Assembly (NCBI RefSeq): GCF_963576675.1
Contig: NC_088916.1
Coordinates: 83,531,501 to 83,595,500, forward strand
Direction: 5' to 3'
DNA from: Euphorbia lathyris
Lineage: Eukaryota > Streptophyta > Magnoliopsida > Malpighiales > Euphorbiaceae
DNA: 64,000 nt
A model generated the notes under the pieces. It was not told the origin of the DNA and made no database searches. It was given only the letters and a program-made list of their open reading frames with translations. This document shows positions 46,207 to 57,308 of the stretch, in pieces; the first letter of the stretch is position 1; the number at the start of each line of letters is the position of its first letter. Made by a program: the position numbers and the translations under genes.

Positions 46207-47694
46207 TAGGTTTTATCCTTTCTATCTTTAACTCATTTTCGTTATTATTATTATGTCTTGTTCGATTTGGTACACTATTTAAAATTATGTTTGGTACAAT
46301 TTTCTTTCTTATTATGTTTGAATGTTATGGTACTCTATTTTTCAATTCTAATTCGTATGGTTTACTTCGTACTATTTTTCGTGTTTTATCGCTTTTTGCA
46401 CCAATGAGGACATGGTCCAAATTAAGTGTGGGAGGAGATATTTCATATTCATTTTTAATTTTAAGTACGAATGAGAATGAATGCTATTTATTTTGCATAT
46501 TGTTATTCAATTTTAAGTCAAGTATAATATGCAACATTTTTCAAAACCAAATGCAACATTTTTGCTTATAAAGTGCAACACTTTTAAAAATAATAGCAAT
46601 TTTTCATAAATGTAACTTTTTGTTAAGTATATATTTCATATGTTTCAAATAAATTCTACTTTCAAAATAATGTTAAGCATATTTTAAGGTTATCATTATT
46701 GATAGAAATAATATTTCTATACGGGCCATATTTTACAAATATTTTTACAAATCTCCGATACGATTTTACAAAAAACGTCTCGAGTAAATGTATGTAAGTA
46801 AAATTTCTTTAGTTTCAAATCTCTATTTTATATCATGAATTCATGATAAATATAAATCTTATTTTCAAATTTCAATTAGGTTTATAGGCATAAATCGAAC
46901 TAACAACTTTAGCTTTTTAGCTCGATATTATTTTTTTCGTCTTACATTAAAAACCAATTGAAGTTTTTAAGGAAACTTTAGCCATAATACATGTTGAATT
47001 TCAAGTCAATATAGGATGAATGTGCTATTTTTCTTTTCCCAATTTATAATTAGTCGTATTCTTAACTTTTGGCCACGATTGAGACCAACCTTATCACAAT
47101 CGAGGTATGAAAGGGAAGAACATTAAGTACCGTTTACTTTTGGCCACGATTGCGACCATCCTTATCACGGTCGAGGTATGAAAGGAACGTTAGAAATTAA
47201 AGCAAAATTAAACGTGTTTAAAGTTTTAAGTAACGATTGCGTCCACCCATGGCATGGTCGGTACCTCTTAAACGAACACGAAAGCAAATAAAATGCGTAT
47301 AAAGTTACGATCGAGACCACCCTTATCTTGGGCGTAACTAAGCAAATATATTAAACCTAAGTCCTTAATAAATCCATATTTGTAATATTTTAGATTTAGG
47401 AAAGGAAATTTTGTGCTTTTAATTGCCTAGAGACGAAAGATTCGAAAAACATGCATGCTTACACCGTCCCGAATACTTCAATATAAAAATTGAAATACAA
47501 GACGAATGATATATCTCTTTTATACTAGCTAGTTTGATACTTTGCGTATAAATTTACCATGAAAAGTTTATCTTTCGGTTTAACTAATTTAAAGAGGAAT
47601 ATATGGATATATGTTCTATTTATAAAGAGATTGATTAAAGAATAAATTCAGTGAAATTTTGCTCGGGACTAGCAAAAGCTTAAGTGTGGGAGTT
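46207..47694 (+). other. Athila-like 3' untranslated region with two polypurine tracts
   Basis: No gene. TTAAGTGTGGGAGGAG at 46422-46437 and TTAAGTGTGGGAG at 47680-47692 share the polypurine core. The second abuts the 3' LTR, as required for plus-strand priming. Four diverged repeats of about 77 bp (GCCACGATTGAGACCAACCT type, 47073-47340) lie between. Confidence 0.65.
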
Positions 47695-49212
47695 TGTTAA
47701 GCCCAAAATATACCTAAAATATCATATATAAATACGTTAAATTTACATTGAAATCGTGCTAATTATATTCATTTGGAATACTTTTACGTCTTTATTTACT
47801 TCTTTGATGCAAGGTACCTAAATATTTGGTAAAATCCAAATAGGAGCGAAAACGGAGAGAAAACGGAGCTAAAATGGAGGAAAAACCTAAAAAACGTACC
47901 GAGAATGCATATCAGTAAGAAGAACGCTCAAGAAGGACGAAAAGCAGTCGAGAGACAGGGAAAATTCTCTCTATCGCGACTGAGATTTTGAGAATCTCAG
48001 TCCCGACCTACGGAAGCCAGCTCGGGAGAAAAATGAAGTTTTCACTCGTCCCTATACCCCCTGTCGCGACTGAGATTTTCAGAATCTCAGTCGCGATAGC
48101 GAACCATTCTGCACACAAAACACATGTTTTATATCGGAAAAACGCGTCTGTTCGTTCGGATAAAAGCAACCCCTCACCAGCGGACACGACCCATCATTTA
48201 CAACCCTTCAACAACTATAAATAAGTGATCCATTTCAAGAAATCAATGTTGGGTATGTTGGAAAAGTTAGAGAAATTAGAGAAGAAAGTTATTATGTTGA
48301 GTTTCTGATTCAGAAAAGAATCAGAAAGTTAGATTTCATTTCTGTGTAAACAATCGTGCTGTACACGAATTGTTATTAGATTAGTTATAAAAATAGTATT
48401 AGTTTAGTTTTCATTCTGGTAGTAGACGAGATCAGTCTCTATTCCGAAGATCCAGCGAGAAGAATTGACGGCTGAAGCGCATGAGGTTTGACGAACCTAC
48501 GGAGTTTGAGAGAAAGATTGACGACCCGGATCTCAAAGTTTTCGTTACAATGCTATCCAAGTTTCTACTTCTCTGTTAACTTGTGAAAATTCACATTTCA
48601 TTAATGATATACTTATTTATTCAATACATTCTTACTGTTGTTATTTTGATATTGTTCTGACAAAATGATTTTCAAAATGATAAATTGGTGTTTTTATTAA
48701 AACGTTCTATTCCATCTTATTCATATAAGAACTTTGTTGAATACTTGACAGATTTAGTTTTTATGGATGACATGATCGCTGATCGCGGCTTATCAGACAT
48801 AAAACACTAGTTTGATTAAGGTAGGAATCACCTCAACATCAGGGGGATTTCTATGGTTCGAAGCCATTTAATTGAATAAATCGCTATATTGTTACATGTC
48901 CATAATCTTACAAAGTTAAAGTTGTTTTCTTTGCTTTATGAAAATAAGTTCTATTTTATTCCAATTGCGGAAATATCTGTCTTGTAATCAAAACCACAAA
49001 GACGGAACTGTTCTCTAAACTCAATATAATCCTTCTATCTAATCCTAATTTAGCAAAACCAATTCCATCAATTAAACGTATTTCTTTTATTAAACCTAAA
49101 CACATGATTAAAACCGAATTAAATAAAGTTTTAGTTAAAAAGCGTTCCATATGGGTTCGATATCTTTTATTACTACAAGCGTATACCGTGCACTTGCGGA
49201 AATCGCTCAACA
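47695..49212 (+). repeat. Athila-like 3' LTR
   Basis: 1518 bp, same length as the 5' LTR, with about 20 substitutions seen by eye. Its first hairpin (47974-48008) has lost perfect pairing by two substitutions. The second (48063-48097) has one. Confidence 0.93.
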
Positions 49213-50099
49213 TCTATCTAACAAAGAAATCTCTCTGAGGAGAATTTACCTTTCCATTGATGGAATCATGTTGATTTTCTGCATTGAATTGATTGATTAG
49301 GCTTCTGCTTCTTGGCACCGGCAAACCCATCGTTAGAATGAGGATTGGTAGTGCACTGATGTCCACAACAGCTTCATTGATAACTTGAATTGGTGATGGA
49401 ATCACAAGCAACTCGTTGGTAGCACCTTGATTAAAGGAAACCGATCAATGATTGATCCGGCCTCTAATCCTTCTCACCGAGAAACTTTTGTCAGAATAGG
49501 TATTGGTTGTGCACTTATGTTCAGAGGCCTTTACTTCTTGACACCGACAAACCCTTCGTGAGAACAAGGACTAGTTATGGACTTCTGTTCAAGAGCTCTA
49601 ATCCAACGTACAAGCAAGCCCAATGATGGAAACTTGGTCAACAAGAGTTGGTGATGCATGTACAACTTGGTAGCACCGTGATTAAAGGAACCTGATCAAT
49701 GATTGACCCGTCCTCTAATCTTGGATACTAGCAAGCTTTCCCATCACGATAGGGACTGTACATGTAATAATATACACAGCTGCCCCAGGGACGACTTTGT
49801 CACGAACACGGATTCAAGAAGATGCAATGGTGAGTAAGATCCTTCCGTTTGCAAAAAAAAAATAAAAAATAAAAAAATTCTAAATTAAAGCAAGCAGAAT
49901 AAGAATCTTGATAGATTTCAAAATAAAGTCGGTGATCTCAAATTCAAAGTATGATGGAAGCCGTGAAAGGCTCGCAATTGAGTGCTAGGGACTGAAGTTT
50001 GAGGATGAGTTTCTCCATGGCAAGTATATTAGGCTTTGGAAGCATCATTGAACTAAAAGCTCGAGCTTGTAGTTAAGGCCCAATCATATATCTTATATT
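49213..50099 (+). other. Outer gypsy 3' region, continued
   Basis: Begins with the second TCTAT duplication. Contains two diverged copies of a roughly 250-bp unit (TTCTTGGCACCGGCAAACCC near 49312; TTCTTGACACCGACAAACCC near 49536, each followed by GATTAAAGGAA and TTGATCCGGCCTCTAATC-like text). No reading frame of note. Confidence 0.6.
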
Positions 50100-50255
50100 T
50101 ATCTCGGACACACCCCCACACGCAAATGCCCCTTGGGCTTGCAGCGTGCACAACACAGGTCCATCCCGCCATGTGTTTTAATTCCACAAATTAATGAGGT
50201 TGTCGGGACTCGAACCCTCGACCGTTTGGTCCTAGAGGCTCTGATACCATGATGA
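50100..50255 (-). mobile_element. SINE-like sequence with pol III box motifs
   Basis: In minus sense TGGTATCAGAGC (50249-50238) is followed about 22 bases later by GGTTCGAGTCC (50216-50206), a match to the B box of tRNA promoters. The first motif can act as an A box in some plant SINEs but is also the copia primer-binding sequence. The G-rich GTGTGGGGGTGTGTCCGAGA near the end recalls plant SINE 3' parts. It is fused in frame to the end of the copia reading frame. A complete tRNA fold is not present. Confidence 0.4.
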
Positions 50256-53200
50256 GTGGTAGTGGGGTAGTTATTTGTGGTAGGGGCTGACACCAAGGAC
50301 AAAGGAATGGGTGGAGATTGGTTAATGTTTAAGGAGGATGGGGTAGTAATTGCATGTGGTGATGATGATGAGAGAGGTTGACAACTATTAGGTCTTTGAC
50401 CCAAAGGTATGGGAGTGATGTTGGAATTTGCACAGGGACTGTAAACATTATTTTTTGAAGAGATGGGAGGCGTAGCATTATGGATAAGATTTTTTGAATT
50501 TTTGACAGGCTGAATATTAGGAGGGACACTATGCAAGCGGCTTGTTGAGGTATTATTATTTATAATGTGTGGAGAAGTGTGTATATTAGTGATTGAGGGA
50601 TGAGCAAGAATATTAGTACCTGGTGGAGGGCCGAGCAGGGATGGGAGTGACGCATTGACGGGTGAAGTGCTTGTTGATGACATGCTCATCGAGGCAGTGG
50701 AGAACGGAAAAATTTCTTCTCTAAACGTGACATGCTTGCAGAAGTAAATGCGTGCAGAGGAGATCTCGAGACAGATATAACCGTTGTGATTTGGTGAGTC
50801 TCCCAAATAGACACAAAGACGGGATCGAAAATCAAATTTATGTCGATTATAAGCACGGAGGAGAGGGAACACACCACACCCAAAGACACGTAATTTTTTG
50901 AAGTCCGGATTTTTATTGAATGCTTTAAAATAAGGCGAGACATTTTGAAGTACATAGGTTGGAAGCAGATTAATTAGACGTACACTGTGACTCATAGCAT
51001 AATTCCAATATTGCAACGGAATAGACGCATGAGCAAGGAGTGTCAAGCTAGTGTCTACCACATGACGGATTTTACGTTCAGATATACCATTTTGTTCATG
51101 TGTGTGTGGACAAGCAATTTTGTGAACAATCCCATTTTGAGCAAAAAATGAACGTAATTTCTGGAATTCACCACCAAAATCAAAATAAAAATTCTTAACT
51201 TTTGCAGAATAATGACACACAATCATGGCATAGAATTGAGAAAAAATAGATGCAACATCACTTTTATTTTTGATAAAGAATATCCAGCTAAGTCTAGTGA
51301 ATTCATCAATAAAAATAACAAAATAACGATGTCCTAAGACATAATGAACTGGAGCAGGTCCCCAAACATCAGAATGTATAGACTCAAACATAGAGGTACT
51401 TTTGCGAAAAACAGAAGGTAAATGAAACTTAGAAATCTTGCCCTGAGGACATGAGCAGCACACAGAAGTAGACTTGGAGGCCGGAAGATTGTTTTGTGTG
51501 ATGATTTGTTGAACGTTGCGAGAATGACAGTGACCAAGACGAGCATGCCATTGGGAATATGGGATCTTCTCACCCACCAATGCTTGCTTCAATGTACTGG
51601 GTAGCATGTACAGTCCATCTCTACTCGGGCCTCGCAAGAGGATTTCCTTGCTGACCTGATCCTTTATCAAAAAATGAGAGGGCCAAAATTCAAAGTAACA
51701 TGAGTTATCACGAGTAAATTTTTGAACAGAAAGCAAAGATTTGGTGAGTTTAGGGACAAGCAAAACATCTTTAAGCTTAAATTTATAAACTGTGGAGGTG
51801 CCTGAGTGAGAAATTGGCAAACCTTGACCATTACCAAACTGAATGGTGTCAAAACCTTCATAAGGTGCATATTGATTCAAATGGTGTGCATTGTTTGTCA
51901 TGTGGTGTGTAGCACCAGTATCCGGATACCAGGGTTGATCTGTGCCATCAAATGTGTCGAACGAAGCATTATCAACAGAACCCTGAGTCCAAGTCATGTT
52001 TGCTTGTGGGCGTATGGGCCTAAGGGGGCGTCTCCACCCTGAGTTCGGGCGAGAGGAGCCTTGAGATGTAGAACCAGGGCCTTTGTTCTGTCGTTTGAGC
52101 GTGCAACGATCCTCCCAATGACGTGTGTCTCCACACAGATAACAGCTGCTGCATTTCTTCTTTCCTTTGTACTGATAGGAGTGATCATCATTTGTTTTGG
52201 TGGACATGTTTGCCATGGGTACAGGATCCGCACTTCGAAGTAAGATTTCATGACGCATTAGTTCATCATAGATCTCAAACCATTCAACAGGAGCACCACG
52301 ACGGATATTAAGAGCAGTAAGAACACCATGATATTCAGACCCAAGGTGTTTGAACAATGAGGCAATAACCTGAGTCATACTGGCAGGGGTACCTGCTGCA
52401 GTTAATTCATCAGCTAGAATTTTGACTTTCTGAAGGTATGTGGCCATAGGTAAATCATTCTTCTTCAAGTCATTGAGTTCAATGGTCAGCTGAACTCGTC
52501 TATTTTCTGAAATAGAACCATAGGTGCGCTCAAGTGCAAACCAAACAGACCTTGCAGTTGTCAAATTGGTGACAGTAGGAACAACTTCTGCAGACAACGA
52601 CATAAGGATTGTGGCGCGAGTGAGATGATCACGTTGTGCCCACTGATAGTAAGAAGGATTGAAGATGAAGTTGTCAGGATTGGTGTAATCAATTCCAGCA
52701 GCCCGTGGAATAAATTTTGCAGGAGGCGGTGAGTTTCCCACACAATGAGCATCAAAGACCCCCATAGCTTGGAGAGCAGCCACAATATATTCTCTCCAGA
52801 CTCTGTAGTTTGTTGAATTGAGTTTCTCAGAAAATTGGGGAATATGAGTAGAAGCAGATGGAATAGGGTAAGTGGTTGGTAGAGGATCAGTGAACTGGGC
52901 AGTTGGGGATACAAATAAATTTGCACCAGGAGCACGAAAATTGGAGTTGAAGGGAGGCATGCTATGAGAGACATGCGAACCAGGACAGACAGGGTGATGA
53001 GGAGAGTTTGAATTCCAGGGGTTAAAATAATATGAATCAGTCACGGGATAAGAGGCAGCCGTGATTGGCATTGTGAGTACTGTCTGGGACACCGGGGCGG
53101 ATTGAATAGGTGCCTGAGTTCGGACCAGCGTCGGCATGGCGCTGTGAATCGGTGACTGAGAGTTTGTAGAGTCAGTGACCATGGTAAATTCCGAATCATG

Positions 53201-53344
53201 AAAGTTAGAACCAGAATTTTCGACTGAGACAGGAGGGTTCATGGTTGTAGGATTCGATGAAGCAGGAAAGGTGAAATCGGCCGGTGCCGTGGTGGAGGGT
53301 TGGGAAGATGCCGGATTGTTGAGGCCTAGGATTGGATTAACCAT
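50256..53344 (-). pseudogene. Ty1/copia polyprotein, truncated before RT
   Basis: Open frame of about 1,030 codons from ATG 53344 (MVNPILGLNNPASSQ) to the junction with the SINE-like sequence. Domains: long Pro/Ser-rich N-terminus; gag core (LNSTNYRVWREYIVAAL, YLQKVKILADELTAAGTP); zinc knuckle CYLCGDTRHWEDRC; protease WYPDTGATHHMTNN; pre-integrase QWHARLGHCHSRNV; integrase with Asp in SIHSDVWGP and FDFGGEF, and Glu in EQNGISERK. RT and RNase H are absent and there is no 3' LTR, so the element cannot replicate by itself. There are no internal stops, so it is recent. Confidence 0.88.
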
Positions 53345-53588
53345 GATGTTGGATTTTGAGGGAAGGGAGGAATGGAAGGTTGTAGGAAGAAAATAAAATT
53401 GAAGTAGGAGCTGGGCGGCAAAAGAAGAAAAAAAAAAGGAGTGAATAAATAAATGAATTAGGAAGCAGGAGCTAGGCAAACAAAGGAAGGTTTGAGGAAA
53501 AGAAAAAGAATAATTGGGAAGCAGGGATACGGTGAAGAGGTGAGTAAAAGAGAAATAAAATTAGGTCGGCTATCACGTTTGTGTTAAA

Positions 53589-53600
53589 GCTCTGATACCA
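53589..53600 (-). promoter_or_regulatory. Primer-binding site of the copia element
   Basis: TGGTATCAGAGC in minus sense, directly abutting the LTR end. It matches the initiator-Met-tRNA site of plant copia elements. Confidence 0.85.
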
Positions 53601-53790
53601 TGTTATAATGAAATACTGGTTGTAATTGAGTATTGTATTTCTCAGTGATTAGGGTTACAGAGAGTTATCAATTTATACAGGAAGAGACCTAGTCTTACTC
53701 TAATTACAAAACCCTAAAGATGATAATAAGAGTGAAGTATATTAATTACAATAGAACTCTATTACGTGCTTACAGATATATATTAACACA
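53601..53790 (-). repeat. 5' LTR of the copia element
   Basis: 190 bp, TGTTATAATG...ATTAACACA, TG/CA ends. Adjacent to the primer-binding site. Its partner is missing at the truncated end. Confidence 0.8.
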
Positions 53791-54844
53791 TTGCAGGTGA
53801 TGATGTTGGTTTTGTTCTCATTCTTCCTCCAATGGCGAGTAATTCCTGTTCTTCTTTGGGTTTGGTCTTCAATTGCTTCACTTTATTTGCCACCGTCGAT
53901 GGAGAAAATCGAAGCTGGTAATCGGCAATCGGCAATCGAAGCTGCTTCAATATACTCTCCAGCCATTTAATATCAGCAACCGAGCCAAAGATTCTGCAGT
54001 TTCCTAAAATTGGCAGCACTGATGATCGTCACAACCTGGCGAAACACACCCTATCGCTTACACTTGCAGACCAGAGTTAGGGCAGGGTCAAGATTCTTAT
54101 AAATCGCAGCAATGATTCTTCGAACTGGGCGGTCATAGAAAGATTGAACGGAACCAGTGAATCGGACGAGATGGTGTAGCATATCCGAAAACATATGGGC
54201 GCTGATGTTAGCACTATTGCTTAAAGATGTCGGCCTCCTCAACAGCTGAAGCGTGGTGGCTGGTGAGGACAATCTGAAACTGAGGTTGTGCTGGATATAT
54301 GCAGACTTACCGCAGACGTTACCGATGCGTGTTTGGATTAGCAGGTAAACAAAAAGAAAGAAAGAAAAAAAAAGTCGAACATATATACTGGTGAGTTTTA
54401 GGCTTCTCTTTCACTACGGTTCAGTTTTCTAATTCTAATCAAATTGATTAGCTTTTTATTATTATTTTATTTTTTGAACATATTTTATTCTACTGCAAAT
54501 AGTTTTTAAGTCCATCTGAAAGTCTCAAAATCTGTACTTCTATTTTAATTGATCTTGTTGGTATTTGTTTTTATCTCATTTTTTTTTTCTTTTCGGTTTA
54601 TACTTATATTTTTTATTTATTTATATTTATTTTTTAAGTTTTGATTTTAGATTTGGATTAATGTTTTTTTAAGAGTCTTAATTTATTTGGAAGATTAATA
54701 CCTGGTCTTTTATTTTAATTAAGCTTTTAAATTTGTTTTATTTTATTCCTTTATGCATTTTGATTTTTTTTTTTTGGAGTCTAAAAGATTTTCGTAACAA
54801 GCATACATTTTCGTCTCTCAAATTCATGCTTGTGGGGGGGCAAT
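53791..54844. other. Outer gypsy 3' region with unrecognised ORF pieces and polypurine tract
   Basis: Minus-strand open stretches at 54272-54051 and 54019-53783 have ordinary amino-acid composition (ANISAHMFSDMLHHLVRF, DRPVRRIIAAIYKNLDP, ADIKWLESILKQLRLPI) but match no family I know. They may be captured exons or chance. T-rich non-coding DNA follows to TGTGGGGGGG (54831-54840), a polypurine tract directly before the 3' LTR. Confidence 0.5.
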
Positions 54845-55135
54845 TGTTTGCACCATAAATAATGTTTTGGCTTTATATAAATTTTAAATGTATTAAGTGG
54901 TCTAAATTACGTCTAAGTAGATTTTTCTAGGGATGACCTCAGAGGAAACCTAAGGTAAATCAAGGGGACATTAGAAGACCATTTAAGATTTTTAAACCTG
55001 TGCTTGGTGAGTCGATTAAAATGCAAGAAAGTTAAAGGCGTCGTAAGCAATCCATCGTGAAAGTCAAAGTAGAGCAGTTATTCAAGACGTGGGTTGAATG
55101 TGTAGAACATGACTTATGGAATGAAGCAGAAGTTA

Positions 55136-57199
55136 GGCTCTGTTCTTTATCGCTGAAAAAAACTGAACTGAACTAAACTGAATTGAACTGAACTGAACTG
55201 AATTGAACTGAACTGAACTGAACTGAATTGAATTGAACTGAATTGAACTGAATTGAACTGAATTGAATTGAACTGAACTGAACTGAACTGAATTGAATTG
55301 AACTGAACTGAATTGAACTGAACTAAACTGAATTGAACTGAACTGAATTGAATTGAACTGAACTGAATTGAATTGAATTGAACTGAACTGAACTGAATTG
55401 AACTGAATTGAACTGAACTAAACTGAATTGAACTGAACTGAATTGAATTGAACTGAACTGAACTGAACTGAAGTGAATTGAATTGAACTGAACTGAACTG
55501 AATTGAACTGAACTGAACTGAATTGAATTGAATTGAACTGAACTGAATTGAACTGAATTGAATTGAACTGAACTGAACTGAACTGAATTGAATTGAACTG
55601 AACTGAATTGAACTGAACTAAACTGAATTGAACTGAATTGAATTGAATTGAACTGAACTGAATTGAACTGAACTGAATTGAATTGAACTGAACTAAACTG
55701 AATTGAACTGAACTGAATTGAACTGAACTGAACTGAATTGAACTGAACTGAATTGAATTGAACTGAACTGAATTGAATTGAACTGAACTGAACTGAACTG
55801 AACTGAATTGAATTGAACTGAATTGAATTGAATTGAACTGAACTGAATTGAACTGAACTGAATTGAACTGAACTGAATTGAATTGAACTGAATTGAATTG
55901 AACTGAATTGAATTGAACTGAACTGAATTGAACTGAACTGAATTGAACTGAACTGAATTGAACTGAACTGAACTGAATTGAATTGAACTGAATTGAATTG
56001 AACTGAATTGAATTGAACTGAACTGAATTGAATTGAACTGAACTGAATTGAACTGAACTGAACTGAATTGAACTGAACTAAACTGAATTGAACTGAATTG
56101 AATTGAATTGAACTGAACTGAATTGAATTGAACTAAACTGAATTGAACTGAACTGAATTGAACTGAACTGAACTGAACTGAACTGAACTGAATTGAATTG
56201 AATTGAACTGAACTGAACTGAATTGAACTGAACTGAATTGAATTGAACTGAACTGAACTGAACTGAATACTGCTGAATACTGAACTGAATTTAACTGAAT
56301 ACTGAACTTAATTGAATGCTACTGAATTTAACTGAATGCTACCGAACTTAACCGAACTTAACAATAATGATGATATTAGACTTTAAAATAATTTTCATGA
56401 TAATATTGGACATTAATGAACTTATAATAATAATAATGGTTCTAATAAATTTAATAATATCAATAATAAATAAATATATTATTAAAGATAAAACTAAATT
56501 GAATATCAAATAAAAGCCCGGGATGATAAAATCTTGGCTCGATAAACGCCTATGAAATTAAATAAAAATAAGTCTAATTTAAATTAAAAATACAAATTAC
56601 ATACAAACACAAATTTATATATAATTTAAAGCCTACGAAATTAAATACAAATCTTCATATGAATACAAACTCTAAACTTTTTATTTTAATTAAGGGTTAA
56701 AGTGCAAAAATAACGTTTTGGGTCAGAAGTAATTTTACCTCTAACGTCTAAAATGGTGGAATTTTATCCCTAACATTGATAAATTGGATAAATTTGAGAA
56801 ATAATTCATAATATGGATGCAATTTCTAATTTTTAAATATGGATGCATACTTTAGTTTTATTTATTTTTATTAAACCATATATACTTTAATAAACTATCA
56901 TTTCTTGACTTTTATCTAATTTACAGATAATGATAAACTATAAATAATAATAATAATAAATTATACATAAATAATAATAATAATAAATAATTATATATAA
57001 ATAATTATAATATAATAAATAATGATAAATTACTGAATACTGAAACTGAATGCTGAAACTGGATGCTGAAACTGAATGTTGAAACTGAATGCTGAATTGA
57101 ACTGAACTGAATTGAACTGAACTGAACTAAACTGAATTGAACTGAACTGAACTGAATTGAACTGATTGTTACTGAAATTAAGTGATAAAGAACAGGGCC
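55136..57199. mobile_element. PIF/Harbinger-type non-autonomous element
   Basis: 2064 bp with terminal inverted repeats GGCTCTGTTCTTTATCGCT and, inverted on the right, GGCCCTGTTCTTTATCACT. It is flanked by TTA on both sides. The duplicated copy at 20.15 kb shows the empty site with one TTA (GAAGTTACTCCC). A 3-bp TTA/TAA duplication with GG-starting ends is typical of PIF/Harbinger (Tourist) elements. There is no transposase. The interior is mostly a pentanucleotide tract plus AT-rich DNA. Confidence 0.85.
55160..56345. repeat. Pentanucleotide tract (CTGAA/TTGAA)
   Basis: About 1.1 kb of 5-bp units almost all CTGAA or TTGAA, with rare CTAAA and AAGTG variants, in an irregular C/T order and with longer blocks repeating. 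It degrades after 56268 into GAATACTG and GAATGCT variants. A shorter related tract (57033-57170, CTGAATGCTGAAA and CTGAA units) lies at the other end of the element. Confidence 0.95.
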
Positions 57200-57308
57200 T
57201 TACTCCCAACATCCATAAAAGGCAGAAATTACGATGAACTCAAGCCAACTCAACAACTCAACAAACCCAATCAAAAACTCTAGCAATTTATCTCTAGACT
57301 TCAGCATT

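Larger units (their letters stand above)
35946..49212 (+). mobile_element. Complete Athila-like LTR retrotransposon, non-autonomous
   Basis: 13,267 bp with two 1518-bp LTRs beginning TGTTAAGCCC and ending CGCTCAACA, flanked by the 5-bp duplication TCTAT. The primer-binding site TGGCGCCGTTGCCGGGGA (37470-37487) is the type described for Athila elements. A polypurine tract (AAGTGTGGGAG) abuts the 3' LTR. The interior has no recognisable gag, protease, RT, RNase H or integrase, only two broken, related ORFs and a nested CACTA. Roughly 20 differences between the LTRs by eye (about 1.4 percent) suggest a fairly recent insertion. Mobilisation would have needed proteins from another element. Confidence 0.9.
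29484..57308 (+). mobile_element. Ty3/gypsy (Tat-like) element, host of nested insertions
   Basis: Outer element of the nest. It comprises 5' LTR (29484-29830, internally deleted), primer-binding-site-like motif, gag (29863-31136), zinc knuckle and protease (to 32630), RT remnant, RNase H domains and integrase (to 35824). The 3' untranslated part continues at 49213 after the Athila insertion, then past the copia insertion to a polypurine tract (54833-54840) and the 3' LTR (54845-57308, itself interrupted). Direction, LTR match and polypurine tract agree. The coding region has many stops and an RT-core deletion, so it is defective. Confidence 0.75.
54845..57308 (+). repeat. 3' LTR of the outer gypsy element, interrupted
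   Basis: LTR sequence TGTTTGCACCATAAATAATG to ...GAAGTTA (55135) continues at TTACTCCCAAC (57200) after the Harbinger-type insertion. It runs to CTTCAGCATT (57308), where a CACTA end begins. Matches 19865-20263. The last part of the LTR is not found in the window. Confidence 0.8.

Noticed and set aside
50200..50250. Possible tRNA gene
   Set aside because: A B-box-like motif and the TGGTATCAGAGC motif are present, but no acceptor stem, anticodon arm or cloverleaf can be drawn. A SINE-like or primer-site origin is more likely.
55160..56270. Regular array that might suggest CRISPR-like spacing
   Set aside because: Units are contiguous 5-mers without spacers, in a plant genome. It is a microsatellite-like tract.
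57030..57212. Short minus-strand frame with repeated Gln-Phe-Ser-Ser-Val-like text
   Set aside because: Translation of the CTGAA-type repeat at the right end of the Harbinger-type element.
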